Shown piece by piece: positions 51,381-60,261 of a DNA stretch of 64,000 bases (positions are counted from its first letter, which is position 1; each line of letters opens with the position of its first letter). The stretch is from NCBI GenBank assembly GCA_013373325.1, contig JABXIA010000120.1, positions 1-64,000 of the forward strand. The letters run 5' to 3'. Both the position numbers and the translations under genes were made by a program. Below the pieces are notes generated by a model that saw nothing but the letters and a program-made list of their open reading frames with translations, was not told the origin of the DNA and made no database searches. Origin of the DNA: Paracoccaceae bacterium. GTDB lineage: Bacteria; Pseudomonadota; Alphaproteobacteria; Rhodobacterales; Rhodobacteraceae.

Positions 51381-52472
51381 CTAGAACAAGCTTTCCTGCT
51401 CCGAGTACTCAGCGACAGCATCTTCCTCGAACTCGATGCCAGACATGGCGCCCAAGTCCGTGACGATCCTCACCAGGTGGTGCGCGGTGTTCAGCTCCCG
51501 CCAGCCAGTCGCGTCGCCGCAGGTATCAGTCAGTCCCTTCGCGTTTCGCCAGATACGGTCGTCCGCGGGGGAGAAACTCCTGCCGCTGTACTCCTTGCTC
51601 TCGATGATCTGCTTGCAGACGTCGCGCATCGTCGGCGTGAAGGTTCCCGAGTCGCTGCCCCTTATCACCAAGGTGTGGGACTTGCCGGTGTAGCGCAGAT
51701 GCGGCCTTGGCCTTCCGCCGCCCTTCCCCTTAGGAAACATCATTCGCCCGCAATCCGCGCCAAAGTCACCGTAGGCCAGTCGGTCCGGTTGGACGCCTGT
51801 CTCCTTGAGTGCCGCCTGGAAGGTGGTCCACTCTGCCCTGGCGATTAACGTGCGTTCGTTGGCACCGACCGGCAGCTTGTCCGGGTACGCTGACGCTTGA
51901 TAGACGATCTTGCTCCACCGCGCCGCGCCGTCCAATTGATCGAAAATTTCGCCGATAGCAGGCGCGAAGTCGGCACCGAGGGGGGCTCCGGTGAAATCCA
52001 CGAAGAGGACGCAGTGTTCCGGCCGGAGGCCCGCCTTCTTCACCGCCTCGACCAAGGCAGCCGGATCAACCTCCTCGAAGTCCATGTAGATACCCGTCCT
52101 GACGTCGCCGTCCCGAATGAGCGCCTGGCGGGCCGGGTTGGTCAGATCGGCGATCGTCAGGACTGGAAGCAGGCGGAAGTTTACCGCCCTGGCGATGCGG
52201 AAGAGCGTAGCCACTCCTTCGTCGCCGAGGGCCGCCGCCGCCAGTTGCGGGTCGAGGAACGCACGCCGGTGGGGCCAGCTCTTTCCGAGGCGCTCCCCCA
52301 TTATGTGGGCGATTTCGTCCAGCGTGGGTACGCGCCCCTTTTCGGGGTCGGACTCAGTGGGAGGCGGCACCACGAAGCGCGGGCAAACGTACCCCTGATA
52401 ACGGGGGGCCAGCCTGCCGCAGGCCGCGAACTCGCCGGGCTTAGCCCTTAGGGCCGGGTAGTATGGGAGCAT
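51381..52472 (-). CDS. Beta family protein paired with an ImmA/IrrE protease
   Basis: The 363-residue protein (MLPYYPALRAKPGEFAACGR onward) resembles the 'beta family protein' group named after phage T4 beta, with LLPVLTIADL, YMDFEEVDPAALVEAVKKAG and TGKSHTLVIRGSDSGTFTP. Its biochemical role is unknown to me. I chose the ATG at 52472 with AAAGGAAAG just before it; this lies inside the end of the upstream gene (32-bp overlap), so the two are co-translated. Pairing with an XRE-ImmA regulator beside Gabija suggests a defence effector; that is inference. Confidence 0.72.
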   Translation of the reverse strand: MLPYYPALRAKPGEFAACGRLAPRYQGYVCPRFVVPPPTESDPEKGRVPTLDEIAHIMGERLGKSWPHRRAFLDPQLAAAALGDEGVATLFRIARAVNFRLLPVLTIADLTNPARQALIRDGDVRTGIYMDFEEVDPAALVEAVKKAGLRPEHCVLFVDFTGAPLGADFAPAIGEIFDQLDGAARWSKIVYQASAYPDKLPVGANERTLIARAEWTTFQAALKETGVQPDRLAYGDFGADCGRMMFPKGKGGGRPRPHLRYTGKSHTLVIRGSDSGTFTPTMRDVCKQIIESKEYSGRSFSPADDRIWRNAKGLTDTCGDATGWRELNTAHHLVRIVTDLGAMSGIEFEEDAVAEYSEQESLF

Positions 52473-53763
52473 CACTCTTTCCTTTCTGGGCTTCGCCCAC
52501 AAACAGTTTCTTCACGGTGTTCCTCCCGATCTTATTTGTGAACAGGGACCACTCGCCCCGCTCCTTGCGTATCCGCCCGAACACAATCGCCGGATGGATA
52601 CCTAGCTCGTTAGCGAAACGCTCGATGACCGCAGCCGACTTCGCAATTCGGGCGGTAGAGCGCCGCCAACGTTCTTCCGGGATGAGCAAGTTGGAAGCGA
52701 AGCGGTTGGCTTCCTCCTCCTGTTCATCGACCGATGTCTCTTGGTCCGTCTGATCGTAGAAGCCTACGGCCAGCCCAGTGGAGAAGTGAAGCGTAACATG
52801 GGCAAGTTCGTGCATCAGCGTGAACCAAAAGTTGTCCACCGTGTCGGTCCGCAAAGTCATTCCGATGACCGGCCTTCCGTCCACGATGAACGCAGCGCCG
52901 TCGATCTTTAGGCCGGGCACCTGCCGCTCCACGATCAACACAATACCTTGGCTGGCAAGCACTTCTACTGCCAGAAGTGGCCCATGGGGCTCTTTGCTCA
53001 GCCGGACCAGGTCGGGCATCCACTTGAGTTCAAGCGGCTCGTGAACGTCCTCGACCCCCGCGAATGCCTCGCGCGCCCTTGCTGTGACCCTGGCGCGCCA
53101 AGCGTGGAGCATGACGTCTTCGGTGTGATCCACAACGTTCAGGCCAGTTCTCAGAAGTCCAGGACTTCCAAAGTCGATCCGGTTCTCGGCGATGTAGCGA
53201 CGAAGTTCGGCCTCGGTGAAGTCCTCGGCGAACCAGCTGTTTTCGCGTCCATGCTTGAGGATTTTCTTGATTTCGGCTTTCGACACCCCGTCGATGACCT
53301 TGTCCAGCCCGCGGAGTTCCGGTTGGTCGGACATGTCTGCCCACGGACGCACACCGAGCAGCGCCGCCACGCGATGGTAATTCTTGAGGCTGATCTGCCC
53401 ATATCGCTCAGCTTCCCACCGCTGGACCTGTTGCTCCTTCACGCCGAGGCGCCATGCCAGGTCCTTCTGAGAGAAGCCGTTGGCGATCCTCGCCACAATA
53501 AGCATCAGCCCAAGGTCACGATTTACGAGTGCCTTTAGAGCGGTGGGGCGTTGGGTGTCCTTGGCCTCTTCGTATGCCTCAACCGCGTGGGTCAAGCGCT
53601 CGCGCTCGGCCTTCATCATGCGCGAGACTTGAGAAACCACCTCAGGCGGCAAGCCGGCAACAACCGGCTTCATTGCGTGCTCCGAGTTCAGTGCCTCGGT
53701 TAGACGAGATATACGGGCGCGTGTTTCCCGCGCCTCCTTCTCGTTAAGGGTGATTCCATTCAT
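52441..53763 (-). CDS. XRE-ImmA/IrrE fusion: DNA-binding metalloprotease regulator
   Basis: The 440-residue protein joins a helical N-terminus and a Cro/C1-type helix-turn-helix (ARIANGFSQKDLAWRLGVKE, then QQVQRWEAERYG; about 92-124) to a zinc metallopeptidase domain with HELAHVTLHF (near residue 318) and DEQEEEANRFASNLLIP, the family's third-ligand region. Related ImmA proteases cleave repressors on stress signals; with its own DNA-binding domain this one may sense, bind and cleave. I chose the ATG at 53763, seven bases after AAGAGG; one at 53769 is possible. Two operator-like repeats lie directly upstream. It is first in a two-gene unit with the beta protein. Confidence 0.85.
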   Translation of the reverse strand: MNGITLNEKEARETRARISRLTEALNSEHAMKPVVAGLPPEVVSQVSRMMKAERERLTHAVEAYEEAKDTQRPTALKALVNRDLGLMLIVARIANGFSQKDLAWRLGVKEQQVQRWEAERYGQISLKNYHRVAALLGVRPWADMSDQPELRGLDKVIDGVSKAEIKKILKHGRENSWFAEDFTEAELRRYIAENRIDFGSPGLLRTGLNVVDHTEDVMLHAWRARVTARAREAFAGVEDVHEPLELKWMPDLVRLSKEPHGPLLAVEVLASQGIVLIVERQVPGLKIDGAAFIVDGRPVIGMTLRTDTVDNFWFTLMHELAHVTLHFSTGLAVGFYDQTDQETSVDEQEEEANRFASNLLIPEERWRRSTARIAKSAAVIERFANELGIHPAIVFGRIRKERGEWSLFTNKIGRNTVKKLFVGEAQKGKSDAPILPGPKG

Positions 53764-53780
53764 CGCCATGCCTCTTTTTA

Positions 53781-53824
53781 CACAACTTTTCTGTTGTGCT
53801 CAAGTACACAACCGATAAGTTGGG
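53781..53824 (-). promoter_or_regulatory. Two operator-like inverted repeats upstream of the XRE-ImmA gene
   Basis: CACAAC-n6-GTTGTG (53781-53798) is a perfect inverted repeat, and 26 bp further CACAAC-n6-GTTGGG (53807-53824) is a near copy. Spacing of roughly 2.5 helical turns and location just before the start suit repressor sites for the XRE domain. Confidence 0.7.
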
Positions 53825-53923
53825 TTCAACGCCTTTTTTGAGCGCTGAATGCGAGTTACGATCGTCATTAAGCGACCTGCCCTGCAGCAATCCGTGGTGG
53901 CAATAAAGGCTGGTAATCGAAAC

Positions 53924-55000
53924 TCATCGTCGCCCCAGCCTTCCCAAGCGTGCCAGTTGCGCCAGCATTTGAGACCCGGCTCCCGATGACACTGAGCCAC
54001 TTGCTTGACCCGTCTGCCCCATCCCTTGCCTGACAGGCATCTGCTGCACCCCGAAGAACTGCCGCGCCCTGAGTGCTGCGTATTCTGCGCCGCTTGCGCC
54101 TCCGATTAGGTAGCGGTTGTAGGCCTGCTGGCTGCCCATGGCGGCGCGGGCAAAGCTATACCCGCCACCGAGGCCGCCGGAGAGCGCTGGCATCATGATG
54201 TTGCCGGAGATTGCGCGGACGATGAATGGCGTGGCGACAATGAAGCCCTTGGCCATGAGGACCATCATGAAGAAGGGGATGAGCGCGCCTATATTTGAGG
54301 CCCCTTCCGGGTCGCCAAGCTCTCCGATCAGAGCGGAAGAGACGCCAGTGATCGTTGCGAACACGCCTGCGACGACGATGGGGTAGAGCGCGAAGGAAAC
54401 CAACGCCGAAAGCCAGCGCGCGAAATAGTCCTTGGTCACTTCGAAGAGGGTGAGGAAAATCATCACCGGGGCGATCCCGATCAGAAGCGCGATCATCAGT
54501 CGGGAGGCCACGAGGATGAAGGCGGCCAGTCCGCCAAGGATCGAGAGCAGAAGCACACCGACGATGTCGAGCATGGCGCCAGCCATCCAGTTCAGCTCGG
54601 ACCCGGCAGCGTTCAGATAGTCGCCAAGCTCCGCGATCAGCCGGTCGAATTCTTCGGCGAAAGTTCCCGAGGGCCCCGGACTGCCGCCGCCGACCGAGGC
54701 CACCAGCGCGCCCGCGATACTGTCGATCCCATAGAGAATGGCAGACGAGAACGCGTTGAACTGCATCCAATTGGTCGCGAATATCCCGATGAGCCCGATC
54801 TTGACCGCGAGCCAGAAGGCTGTGTGCCCATCCATGGCCCGATATTGATAGATCATGTTGATGCCGACGAGGATCACCACCAGCGTTGTCCCCAAAACCA
54901 GGAGCGTGCCGACCGTTGCTGCAACCGCACCAAACTGTGTCTCAGCGGCGGTGTCGAGATAGGCTTGGGAGGTTTCAACGAAATAGGTGACAACGCTCAT
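53924..55000 (-). CDS. virB6: VirB6-like inner-membrane channel protein
   Basis: The 358-residue protein has a short periplasmic N-terminus and at least five strong membrane helices (for example VGTLLVLGTTLVVILVGINM, ILGGLAAFILVASRLMIALL and PIVVAGVFATITGVSSALIG), the VirB6/TrbL pattern. A Gly-rich region before the C-terminus (ALSGGLGGGYSFARAAMG) and a Gln/Gly/Ser tail follow. It is the last gene of the virB operon on this strand, 12 bp after a small secreted-protein gene. Confidence 0.88.
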   Translation of the reverse strand: MSVVTYFVETSQAYLDTAAETQFGAVAATVGTLLVLGTTLVVILVGINMIYQYRAMDGHTAFWLAVKIGLIGIFATNWMQFNAFSSAILYGIDSIAGALVASVGGGSPGPSGTFAEEFDRLIAELGDYLNAAGSELNWMAGAMLDIVGVLLLSILGGLAAFILVASRLMIALLIGIAPVMIFLTLFEVTKDYFARWLSALVSFALYPIVVAGVFATITGVSSALIGELGDPEGASNIGALIPFFMMVLMAKGFIVATPFIVRAISGNIMMPALSGGLGGGYSFARAAMGSQQAYNRYLIGGASGAEYAALRARQFFGVQQMPVRQGMGQTGQASGSVSSGAGSQMLAQLARLGRLGRR

Positions 55001-55012
55001 CGCGGCCCCGCC

Positions 55013-55423
55013 TTACCAATTGCCTGCGGCGTCGCAGATTGCTTTCGCTGCAGGGCGGGCGGCGTTGGCGCGGCGGTTGTTGGCGTCCGAGGCTCGCAGC
55101 ATCTCCCATCGTTCGTCGCTCGCGTGGCGCTCACGAAACACCGCTTCGGCAGCGTCCCAGGACGGGAACCGGATTTCGCAGGCGCAGCTGACGGTCTCGA
55201 CAATCCGCTCGAGGTTCTGGGCGCGGTAGATGTCTTGAACCAACACGCGCTGATAGGCTTGGCGCAGGGGGATCTCCTGCATCCACACGGGTTCAGCGGG
55301 CCGGTCTGGACAGACGTTGAAACTGCGCTCGAGGGTCGGCACCAGGTTGCGCTCGGCAACGGCGAAGGTAGGCGTCAGGCTTAGGGCCAGCGCGGCCAAG
55401 GCGAGGTGCTGCGCCTGCCTCAT
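55013..55423 (-). CDS. Small secreted protein of the virB operon
   Basis: The 136-residue protein has a signal peptide (HLALAALALSLTPTFAVAER) and a mature chain with four cysteines (NVCPDRP, VSCACEIRFP and AICDAAG), so disulfides in the periplasm are likely. It overlaps the DUF4177 gene by 4 bp and precedes virB6. Position and small size would fit an entry-exclusion or pilus-assembly factor, but there is no direct family match. Confidence 0.75.
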   Translation of the reverse strand: MRQAQHLALAALALSLTPTFAVAERNLVPTLERSFNVCPDRPAEPVWMQEIPLRQAYQRVLVQDIYRAQNLERIVETVSCACEIRFPSWDAAEAVFRERHASDERWEMLRASDANNRRANAARPAAKAICDAAGNW

Positions 55424-55614
55424 GCCGTGGCTCCGGCTGGTGTGGTCTCACGCTTCAGGAAAACGGTGTGCCCGATATTGGCGAATTCCGAAGTGCTGAT
55501 CGACACCACCTCCCACCCGTCTGCGCCCTTCTCGTTCAGGCTGGCCTGCATGTCGGAGAGGCTGGTCTTGCGGGTCATGGGAAAGGACAGGATATTGTAT
55601 TCAAACGTCTTCAT
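55420..55614 (-). CDS. DUF4177-like small protein
   Basis: The 64-residue protein (MKTFEYNILSFPM ... LNEKGADGWEVVSISTSEF) has the DUF4177 pattern, a small beta-alpha domain of unknown role. Its start overlaps the virB11 stop and its stop overlaps the next gene, so it is embedded in the coupled virB operon. Presence inside a secretion operon is unusual for this family as far as I know. Confidence 0.75.
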   Translation of the reverse strand: MKTFEYNILSFPMTRKTSLSDMQASLNEKGADGWEVVSISTSEFANIGHTVFLKRETTPAGATA

Positions 55615-56597
55615 GGAGAAGTTCCAATCTCAGTTGCGCCGGGGAGGTAGAATTCTGTGATGCCGCGTTTGCCGTCATGGCGGCCGGCCTGGATGATCAC
55701 GTCGATGGAGTTCTCGATGTACTGGATCATGTCGGCATAGGTCATCGGGATTTCGGTTTTGAGTGCTGCGATCGCAAGCCGCTGCACGGCCAGTTGCGGG
55801 GTTTCGGCATGCAACGTGGTCATGGAGCCGCCATGGCCGGTGTTGATGGCTTCCAGAAAGGTCATGGCCTCCTTGCCACGCACCTCGCCCAGGATGATCC
55901 GGTCGGGGCGCATGCGGAGCGTGGCGGTGAGAAGCACATCGGCGGTCTGGAATTCTGCGTCGCGATTGGCGATGAGGGTCACGGCATTGGGCTGGGTCGG
56001 CAGAAGCTCGGCCGCTTCCTCGATGGTAACGATGCGTTCCTCGGCCGGCACATGGGCGAGGATCTTGCGCGCGGCCACGGTCTTGCCGGTGGAGGTGCCG
56101 CCCGAGACGATCATGTTGAGCTTGTTCTCGACGCAAAATGCCAGCGCATCATCGATCACGCCCGCGGCCACGACGGCGCGCAAGGCGCGCTTCTTTTCCA
56201 CGCGCAGGTCTTCGAGCTTTCGCTCCTTTCCGTAGAGGAAATCGAGCGCAATGCCCTCGAGTGGCAGGCTTGAGAAGAACCGCAGGCTGATCGACATGGC
56301 CGAGAGCACGGCGGGCGGGGTGATGACCTGTGCGCGGATCGGGCGCCCCTTATAGGTGATCGAGACCGAGACGATGGGGCGGTCCTTGCTCATCGTGGTA
56401 TTGGCCGAGGAGGCGATCTGGTTGCCGAGGTCCCTGACCTGAACGCCCGTCAGCCTCTGGTCCAGCGCGCGCATGAAGTGATCACCCTGGAATTCGCCCC
56501 AGCAGGTCCCGTCTGGATTGATGCAAATCTCGATGACATCGTCGCGGGCGGCGGCGTCGATCCGGTCGAGCGAGGTTTCAAGATAGCTCAGCGACAT
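55611..56597 (-). CDS. virB11: VirB11 secretion ATPase
   Basis: The hexameric ATPase powers pilus assembly and substrate transfer at the cytoplasmic face. The 328-residue protein shows Walker A GGTSTGKTVAARKIL (P-loop 166-173), an Asp box with RIVTIEEAAEL, Walker B RPDRIILGEVRGKEAM and the His box NTGHGGSMTTLHAETP. The N-terminal domain is present and full length. The ATG at 56597 lies 5 bp after the virB10 stop; an earlier in-frame start at 56660 would fall within virB10. Confidence 0.95.
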   Translation of the reverse strand: MSLSYLETSLDRIDAAARDDVIEICINPDGTCWGEFQGDHFMRALDQRLTGVQVRDLGNQIASSANTTMSKDRPIVSVSITYKGRPIRAQVITPPAVLSAMSISLRFFSSLPLEGIALDFLYGKERKLEDLRVEKKRALRAVVAAGVIDDALAFCVENKLNMIVSGGTSTGKTVAARKILAHVPAEERIVTIEEAAELLPTQPNAVTLIANRDAEFQTADVLLTATLRMRPDRIILGEVRGKEAMTFLEAINTGHGGSMTTLHAETPQLAVQRLAIAALKTEIPMTYADMIQYIENSIDVIIQAGRHDGKRGITEFYLPGATEIGTSP

Positions 56598-56601
56598 GGG
56601 C

Positions 56602-57981
56602 TCAGAATATCTCCAGATCGCGGTCGACCATGACAGTGACGCGCGCGCCCTGGTCGACATAGATGACGGGGCCGATGGAGAGGTAATCGCCTATGACGCT
56701 GTCCGTGGCATCTGCCAGATCATCGCCAACGTCTTCGAGAACGTCGGCGGCAGTCTCATCCTGGACCTCGGAGGCGGCGGCACTTGGTGCCGCGGAAATC
56801 AGCGAGATCAAGGCGGCCGACCCGAAACGCTCGGCGAAGCGTGTGTCCACGAAACCCGTGACGCCAGAACGGCCCAGTTCATCACCCCCGAATGAACTGA
56901 TCTGGACGGTCTGGTTGTCGGGCAGGATGATCCGGTCCCAGGCAATCGTGACGCGGCGCTGCGCGATATCGACGCCGGCGCGGTAGCGCCCGATGAGGCG
57001 GGATCCGCGGGGGATCAAGAGGCGCGCGCCATCGACGCTGTAGACATCCTCGGACACCACGGCACGGGTCTGGCCGGGCAGGGAGCTGTCAAGGGCAGTT
57101 TCCATGACGGCCTGGATCATGGTGCCCTGTAGAATCGTGTTGGAGGGATTGGCGATCACCTCGGCCTGCGTCACGGTAGAGGGCAGCGCCCCGTTCAGCA
57201 CGAAATCCGTCACCTCGCCAAAAGTGCGTTCGGTCAGAGCCGTTTCATTCGCTCCGGAGGCACCGCCAAAAGCGATGGTGGGAGAGGCGATGCGCCGCTC
57301 CTGGAAGGCGCGTTCCTCCGCGGCGCGGCGCTCCAGCTCGGCCATGCGCCGGGCTTCTTCCTCGCGGCGCAGTCGCTCTTGCTCGCGTGCGCGCAGCTCA
57401 TCTTCCGTGGGGCCCGGTGGCGCGGGTAGGGGTCGGCTGGCCTCGAGTTGGGCCAGTTCCAGATCCATGCGCAATTGCTCGAGGGTACGATCCCGGGCCG
57501 TTAGTTCGGCCTGGAACCGCTCCTGTGCGGCTTCCGAGGCGGCTTGCAGCGCCGCGATCTGGGCGGTCAGCGCGTCGATCGCCTCGGCCGCGGCGGTGTT
57601 GTCCTCGACGATCGCTTCGGGGGCGTTGCGCAATTCCTCGATCTGGGCCTGTAAGGCGCTGATCTGCGCCAGCAGCTCGGCATTGGGCTCGTCGGGGTCT
57701 GGTTCGACAAACACAACCTCGGGCTCGGGCGGGGGCAAGGTCTCGATAGCGCCAAAGCCGTCCCCCTCGTTTTGGAAGACGTCCGGGGTGGCCGTCGGCA
57801 AGGCTTCCTCTTCGTCGGGCTGTGAGAGGAGATAGAGCAGGGCACCACCCGCGCCGATGACGAGGACCACGATCAGCGCGAGAAAGGGCGACCGGCGCTG
57901 CGCCGCTATGGGCGCGCGGGCACTGCCTTTCTCAAGGGCGGCGAGGCGTTTTTCCAGCTCGGTGTTCTCAGTATCGCTCAT
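56602..57981 (-). CDS. virB10: VirB10 core-complex protein
   Basis: VirB10 spans both membranes and links the energy sources to the outer-membrane pore. The 459-residue chain has a short cytoplasmic N-terminus, one membrane helix (PFLALIVVLVIGAGGALLYL), a long periplasmic coiled-coil region (Gln/Glu/Ala-rich, about 90-235) and the conserved C-terminal beta domain (LLIPRGSRLIGRYRAGVDIA, then ISSFGGDELGRSGVTGFVDT). The start at 57981 overlaps the virB9 stop (ATGA). Confidence 0.95.
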   Translation of the reverse strand: MSDTENTELEKRLAALEKGSARAPIAAQRRSPFLALIVVLVIGAGGALLYLLSQPDEEEALPTATPDVFQNEGDGFGAIETLPPPEPEVVFVEPDPDEPNAELLAQISALQAQIEELRNAPEAIVEDNTAAAEAIDALTAQIAALQAASEAAQERFQAELTARDRTLEQLRMDLELAQLEASRPLPAPPGPTEDELRAREQERLRREEEARRMAELERRAAEERAFQERRIASPTIAFGGASGANETALTERTFGEVTDFVLNGALPSTVTQAEVIANPSNTILQGTMIQAVMETALDSSLPGQTRAVVSEDVYSVDGARLLIPRGSRLIGRYRAGVDIAQRRVTIAWDRIILPDNQTVQISSFGGDELGRSGVTGFVDTRFAERFGSAALISLISAAPSAAASEVQDETAADVLEDVGDDLADATDSVIGDYLSIGPVIYVDQGARVTVMVDRDLEIF

Positions 57982-58778
57982 GAGGCGGCCTCCGCGGGCG
58001 GGATCGCCTCGATGCAGACCACCTCTTCGCCAAGTCGCAGGACCCATTGGCGGTTTACGCCGCTGACGCGGATCACGCCGTCTTCAGGGGTTTGCGTGTT
58101 GACCGTGCGCTCGCGGCCGCCCGCGTAGCGGAAGATCGCTGGCACAGGTGCGTTCCGCGGAAACGCGAAATATGTAAACGTCCCGTCATCCCAGATGCGG
58201 GTTGGCGTGAACTCGGTCCGCGCGCTGGCACCGTAATTGTAGTTTGGCGCTTGGGCGGCGATGGCCCGGGTCGGGCGCGCAGCGTCGTCCGGATAGCGGA
58301 ACTGCACCACGTAGAAGGTCGGGCTGCGGACCTCCTCGACGTTGAAGTAGTAGCTCCGGCGGTTCGTATAAACTGTCACATTGGTATGCACCCCGCGCGC
58401 GACGGGCTTGATGGCAAATGCCTGACCGCCCGGAACGCCGTCGATCTCGAAGCCTTCCGTGTCGCCGGCGATGATCGAGCGGATGCTTTCGCCCTCGCCA
58501 AATTCGATGGTGGTCACGTGGGTGAGCGAGACGTTGAGGCGATAGACCTGGCCTTCCTGGTAGGTGGCCAAGCGCACGCGGCTGTCGTTGGGCCCGCCAC
58601 GCGGGATGGCTTCGGCGAAGGCAACGACTGGCAGCAAAACGAAAAGGACAACAACTGCAGTTCGTACGAGCAACAAACATGCGTTTCCGGAATAAGTAGT
58701 GTCACCGATACCCTGCCGCGCTGCGCGCTCTCGGCACATTGACGACAAGATAATTTGAAGTGAATTCCAGAAGCGCAT
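57978..58778 (-). CDS. virB9: VirB9 outer-membrane core protein
   Basis: The 266-residue protein has a hydrophobic segment (LLVRTAVVVLFVLLPVVAFA) and then the VirB9/CagX pattern: YQEGQVYRLNVSLTHVTTIE in the N-terminal domain and ARTEFTPTRIWDDGTFTYFA followed by NRQWVLRLGEE in the C-terminal beta domain. The first 35 residues are unlike a normal signal peptide, so the true start may be further in, near the hydrophobic segment. The annotated ATG overlaps the virB8 stop (TAATG). Confidence 0.9.
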   Translation of the reverse strand: MRFWNSLQIILSSMCRERAARQGIGDTTYSGNACLLLVRTAVVVLFVLLPVVAFAEAIPRGGPNDSRVRLATYQEGQVYRLNVSLTHVTTIEFGEGESIRSIIAGDTEGFEIDGVPGGQAFAIKPVARGVHTNVTVYTNRRSYYFNVEEVRSPTFYVVQFRYPDDAARPTRAIAAQAPNYNYGASARTEFTPTRIWDDGTFTYFAFPRNAPVPAIFRYAGGRERTVNTQTPEDGVIRVSGVNRQWVLRLGEEVVCIEAIPPAEAAS

Positions 58779-59431
58779 TAATTCTCCAATCTGTCGGAGC
58801 GGATGGAATACTCGAGCACGGTGAAGCCGAATGGATTGGTCCAGACCTCGTCGATGGAGCGGCGGGTCTCCGGGCGGAACTCGAAGAGAAGCGTGGCAGT
58901 GAAGAGGCCTGTCTGAACGCCATTGATAGACGTCAGGCGCTTGCGCAGGCGGACCGTGGCGCGGTTGGTTCCGATCCGGTTGATGCTGAGGATTTCCACG
59001 TCGAGCCGGGCATTGGGGCCATAGACGGTCGGCGGGTAATTTTCGTTGGCGCTGTTCCAGATCTGGCGCAGCCCGCTCTCGGCGGCCCCATCCGAGCGGC
59101 GCAGGACGCTGCGGATGCGCAGATCGTTGTCCAGCTGGTTATAGACCTCCCGGTCGGTCACATAGCGGAAGACCTCCGCCTCGATGATCGCCTGATTGGC
59201 GGTCACCGAGGAGGCGCCCACCGAGGCTTCGGGGAGAGCAAAACCGGTGGCGGGATCGTAGGGGACAACAACCGGGGGCGGGTCGACATCGAGGATCGAG
59301 ACAGCCGCGGCACTCAGACAGCCGATGATACCGAAGAAAAGGCCCATCAGGCCAAGGCGTTGCCAGAGCCGTTCGCGGCGTAAGGCACCATAGACCAGTT
59401 CTTCCTCGATGATTTCTTGTTCAGTCGCCAC
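58778..59431 (-). CDS. virB8: VirB8 inner-membrane protein
   Basis: The 217-residue protein has a short cytoplasmic N-terminus, a single helix (LGLMGLFFGIIGCLSAAAVS) and a periplasmic NTF2-like domain ending in TLLFEFRPETRRSIDEVWTN, where VirB8 proteins have the NPxG region (here NPFGFTV). VirB8 is the assembly hub of the channel. It lies 17 bp after virB5 and overlaps virB9. Confidence 0.92.
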   Translation of the reverse strand: MATEQEIIEEELVYGALRRERLWQRLGLMGLFFGIIGCLSAAAVSILDVDPPPVVVPYDPATGFALPEASVGASSVTANQAIIEAEVFRYVTDREVYNQLDNDLRIRSVLRRSDGAAESGLRQIWNSANENYPPTVYGPNARLDVEILSINRIGTNRATVRLRKRLTSINGVQTGLFTATLLFEFRPETRRSIDEVWTNPFGFTVLEYSIRSDRLEN

Positions 59432-59448
59432 CCGTCATGCCCCCACGA

Positions 59449-60261
59449 TCAGTCTGCCCGGAGGTCTGGCAAGGTGAAATCCATGAAGCGCTGTTCTTCG
59501 GCGATGGTGGCGGCATCGATCACGCCGCCGGTGCCATCGCCCACGGTCTGGATGGCTTCGAGTTGCCACATGGCGACCAGTGCAATGGCGAGCTCCGCGG
59601 TCACGCGCGTGTTGAGATCGATGCTTTCCTTGAGTTCGTCCATGTCGTCGATGAGTCCGACAAGGCGGTCGACCCGCTCGAGCGATTGGCCGGCATCCTC
59701 ATAGCTGTTCTGGGCCGCCGCCGAGACAAGGGCACCGGTGGTGGCCTGCGTCGCCACGCGGTTGGCTCCGGGATTTCCGCTCGTGGCCATTTCCGAGAGG
59801 GTGTCCTCGTCAAAGCCGAGGTCGGCCAGAACGCGGTCCATCTGGGTTTCGATCTCGCCTGCGCCGGAGCCCGAGAGGCCCGAGAAATCCCCAGTCTTGA
59901 TCGCCTCAATCGTGGCGAGGATGTCGCCGAACTCTTGGTCGAGCAGGCCGTTCAACTCGTCTTCCATTTCCGTGCGGATGATTTCGGGAAGCTCGGCAAG
60001 TCGGGTGAGCGCTTCATAGGTTCTTTGCAGCTCCGCGAGTTGATCCGTGAGTGTGGCAAGCTGTTCGCGGAGCTGCGTCAGCTGCTCGTTTTGCAGAATC
60101 TCGTCCTCGATCATCTGCCGCAGCTGCTGGATGTTTTGCGCGATGTTCTGGGTGTCGACGACGGGCACGCCTTGCGCGAGGGCAGGGGATAGGGCGCCAA
60201 GATGCAGACCGATCCCAAGTGTCGTGGCCAAAGCTGTCCTCAAGAGCAGATGTCCCATCAT
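59449..60261 (-). CDS. virB5: VirB5-like minor pilin
   Basis: The 270-residue secreted protein begins with a signal peptide (ATTLGIGLHLGALSPALAQG), then an extended helical region (NIQQLRQMIEDEILQNEQLT, and LATLTDQLAELQRTYEAL) and a final helical bundle, the VirB5/TrbJ pattern. It localises to the pilus tip and contacts the recipient. Its ATG overlaps the virB1 stop (ATGA). Its C-terminus (EEQRFMDFTLPDLR) resembles that of the neighbouring VirB1 (EGAFMDFTIREIE). Confidence 0.85.
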   Translation of the reverse strand: MMGHLLLRTALATTLGIGLHLGALSPALAQGVPVVDTQNIAQNIQQLRQMIEDEILQNEQLTQLREQLATLTDQLAELQRTYEALTRLAELPEIIRTEMEDELNGLLDQEFGDILATIEAIKTGDFSGLSGSGAGEIETQMDRVLADLGFDEDTLSEMATSGNPGANRVATQATTGALVSAAAQNSYEDAGQSLERVDRLVGLIDDMDELKESIDLNTRVTAELAIALVAMWQLEAIQTVGDGTGGVIDAATIAEEQRFMDFTLPDLRAD

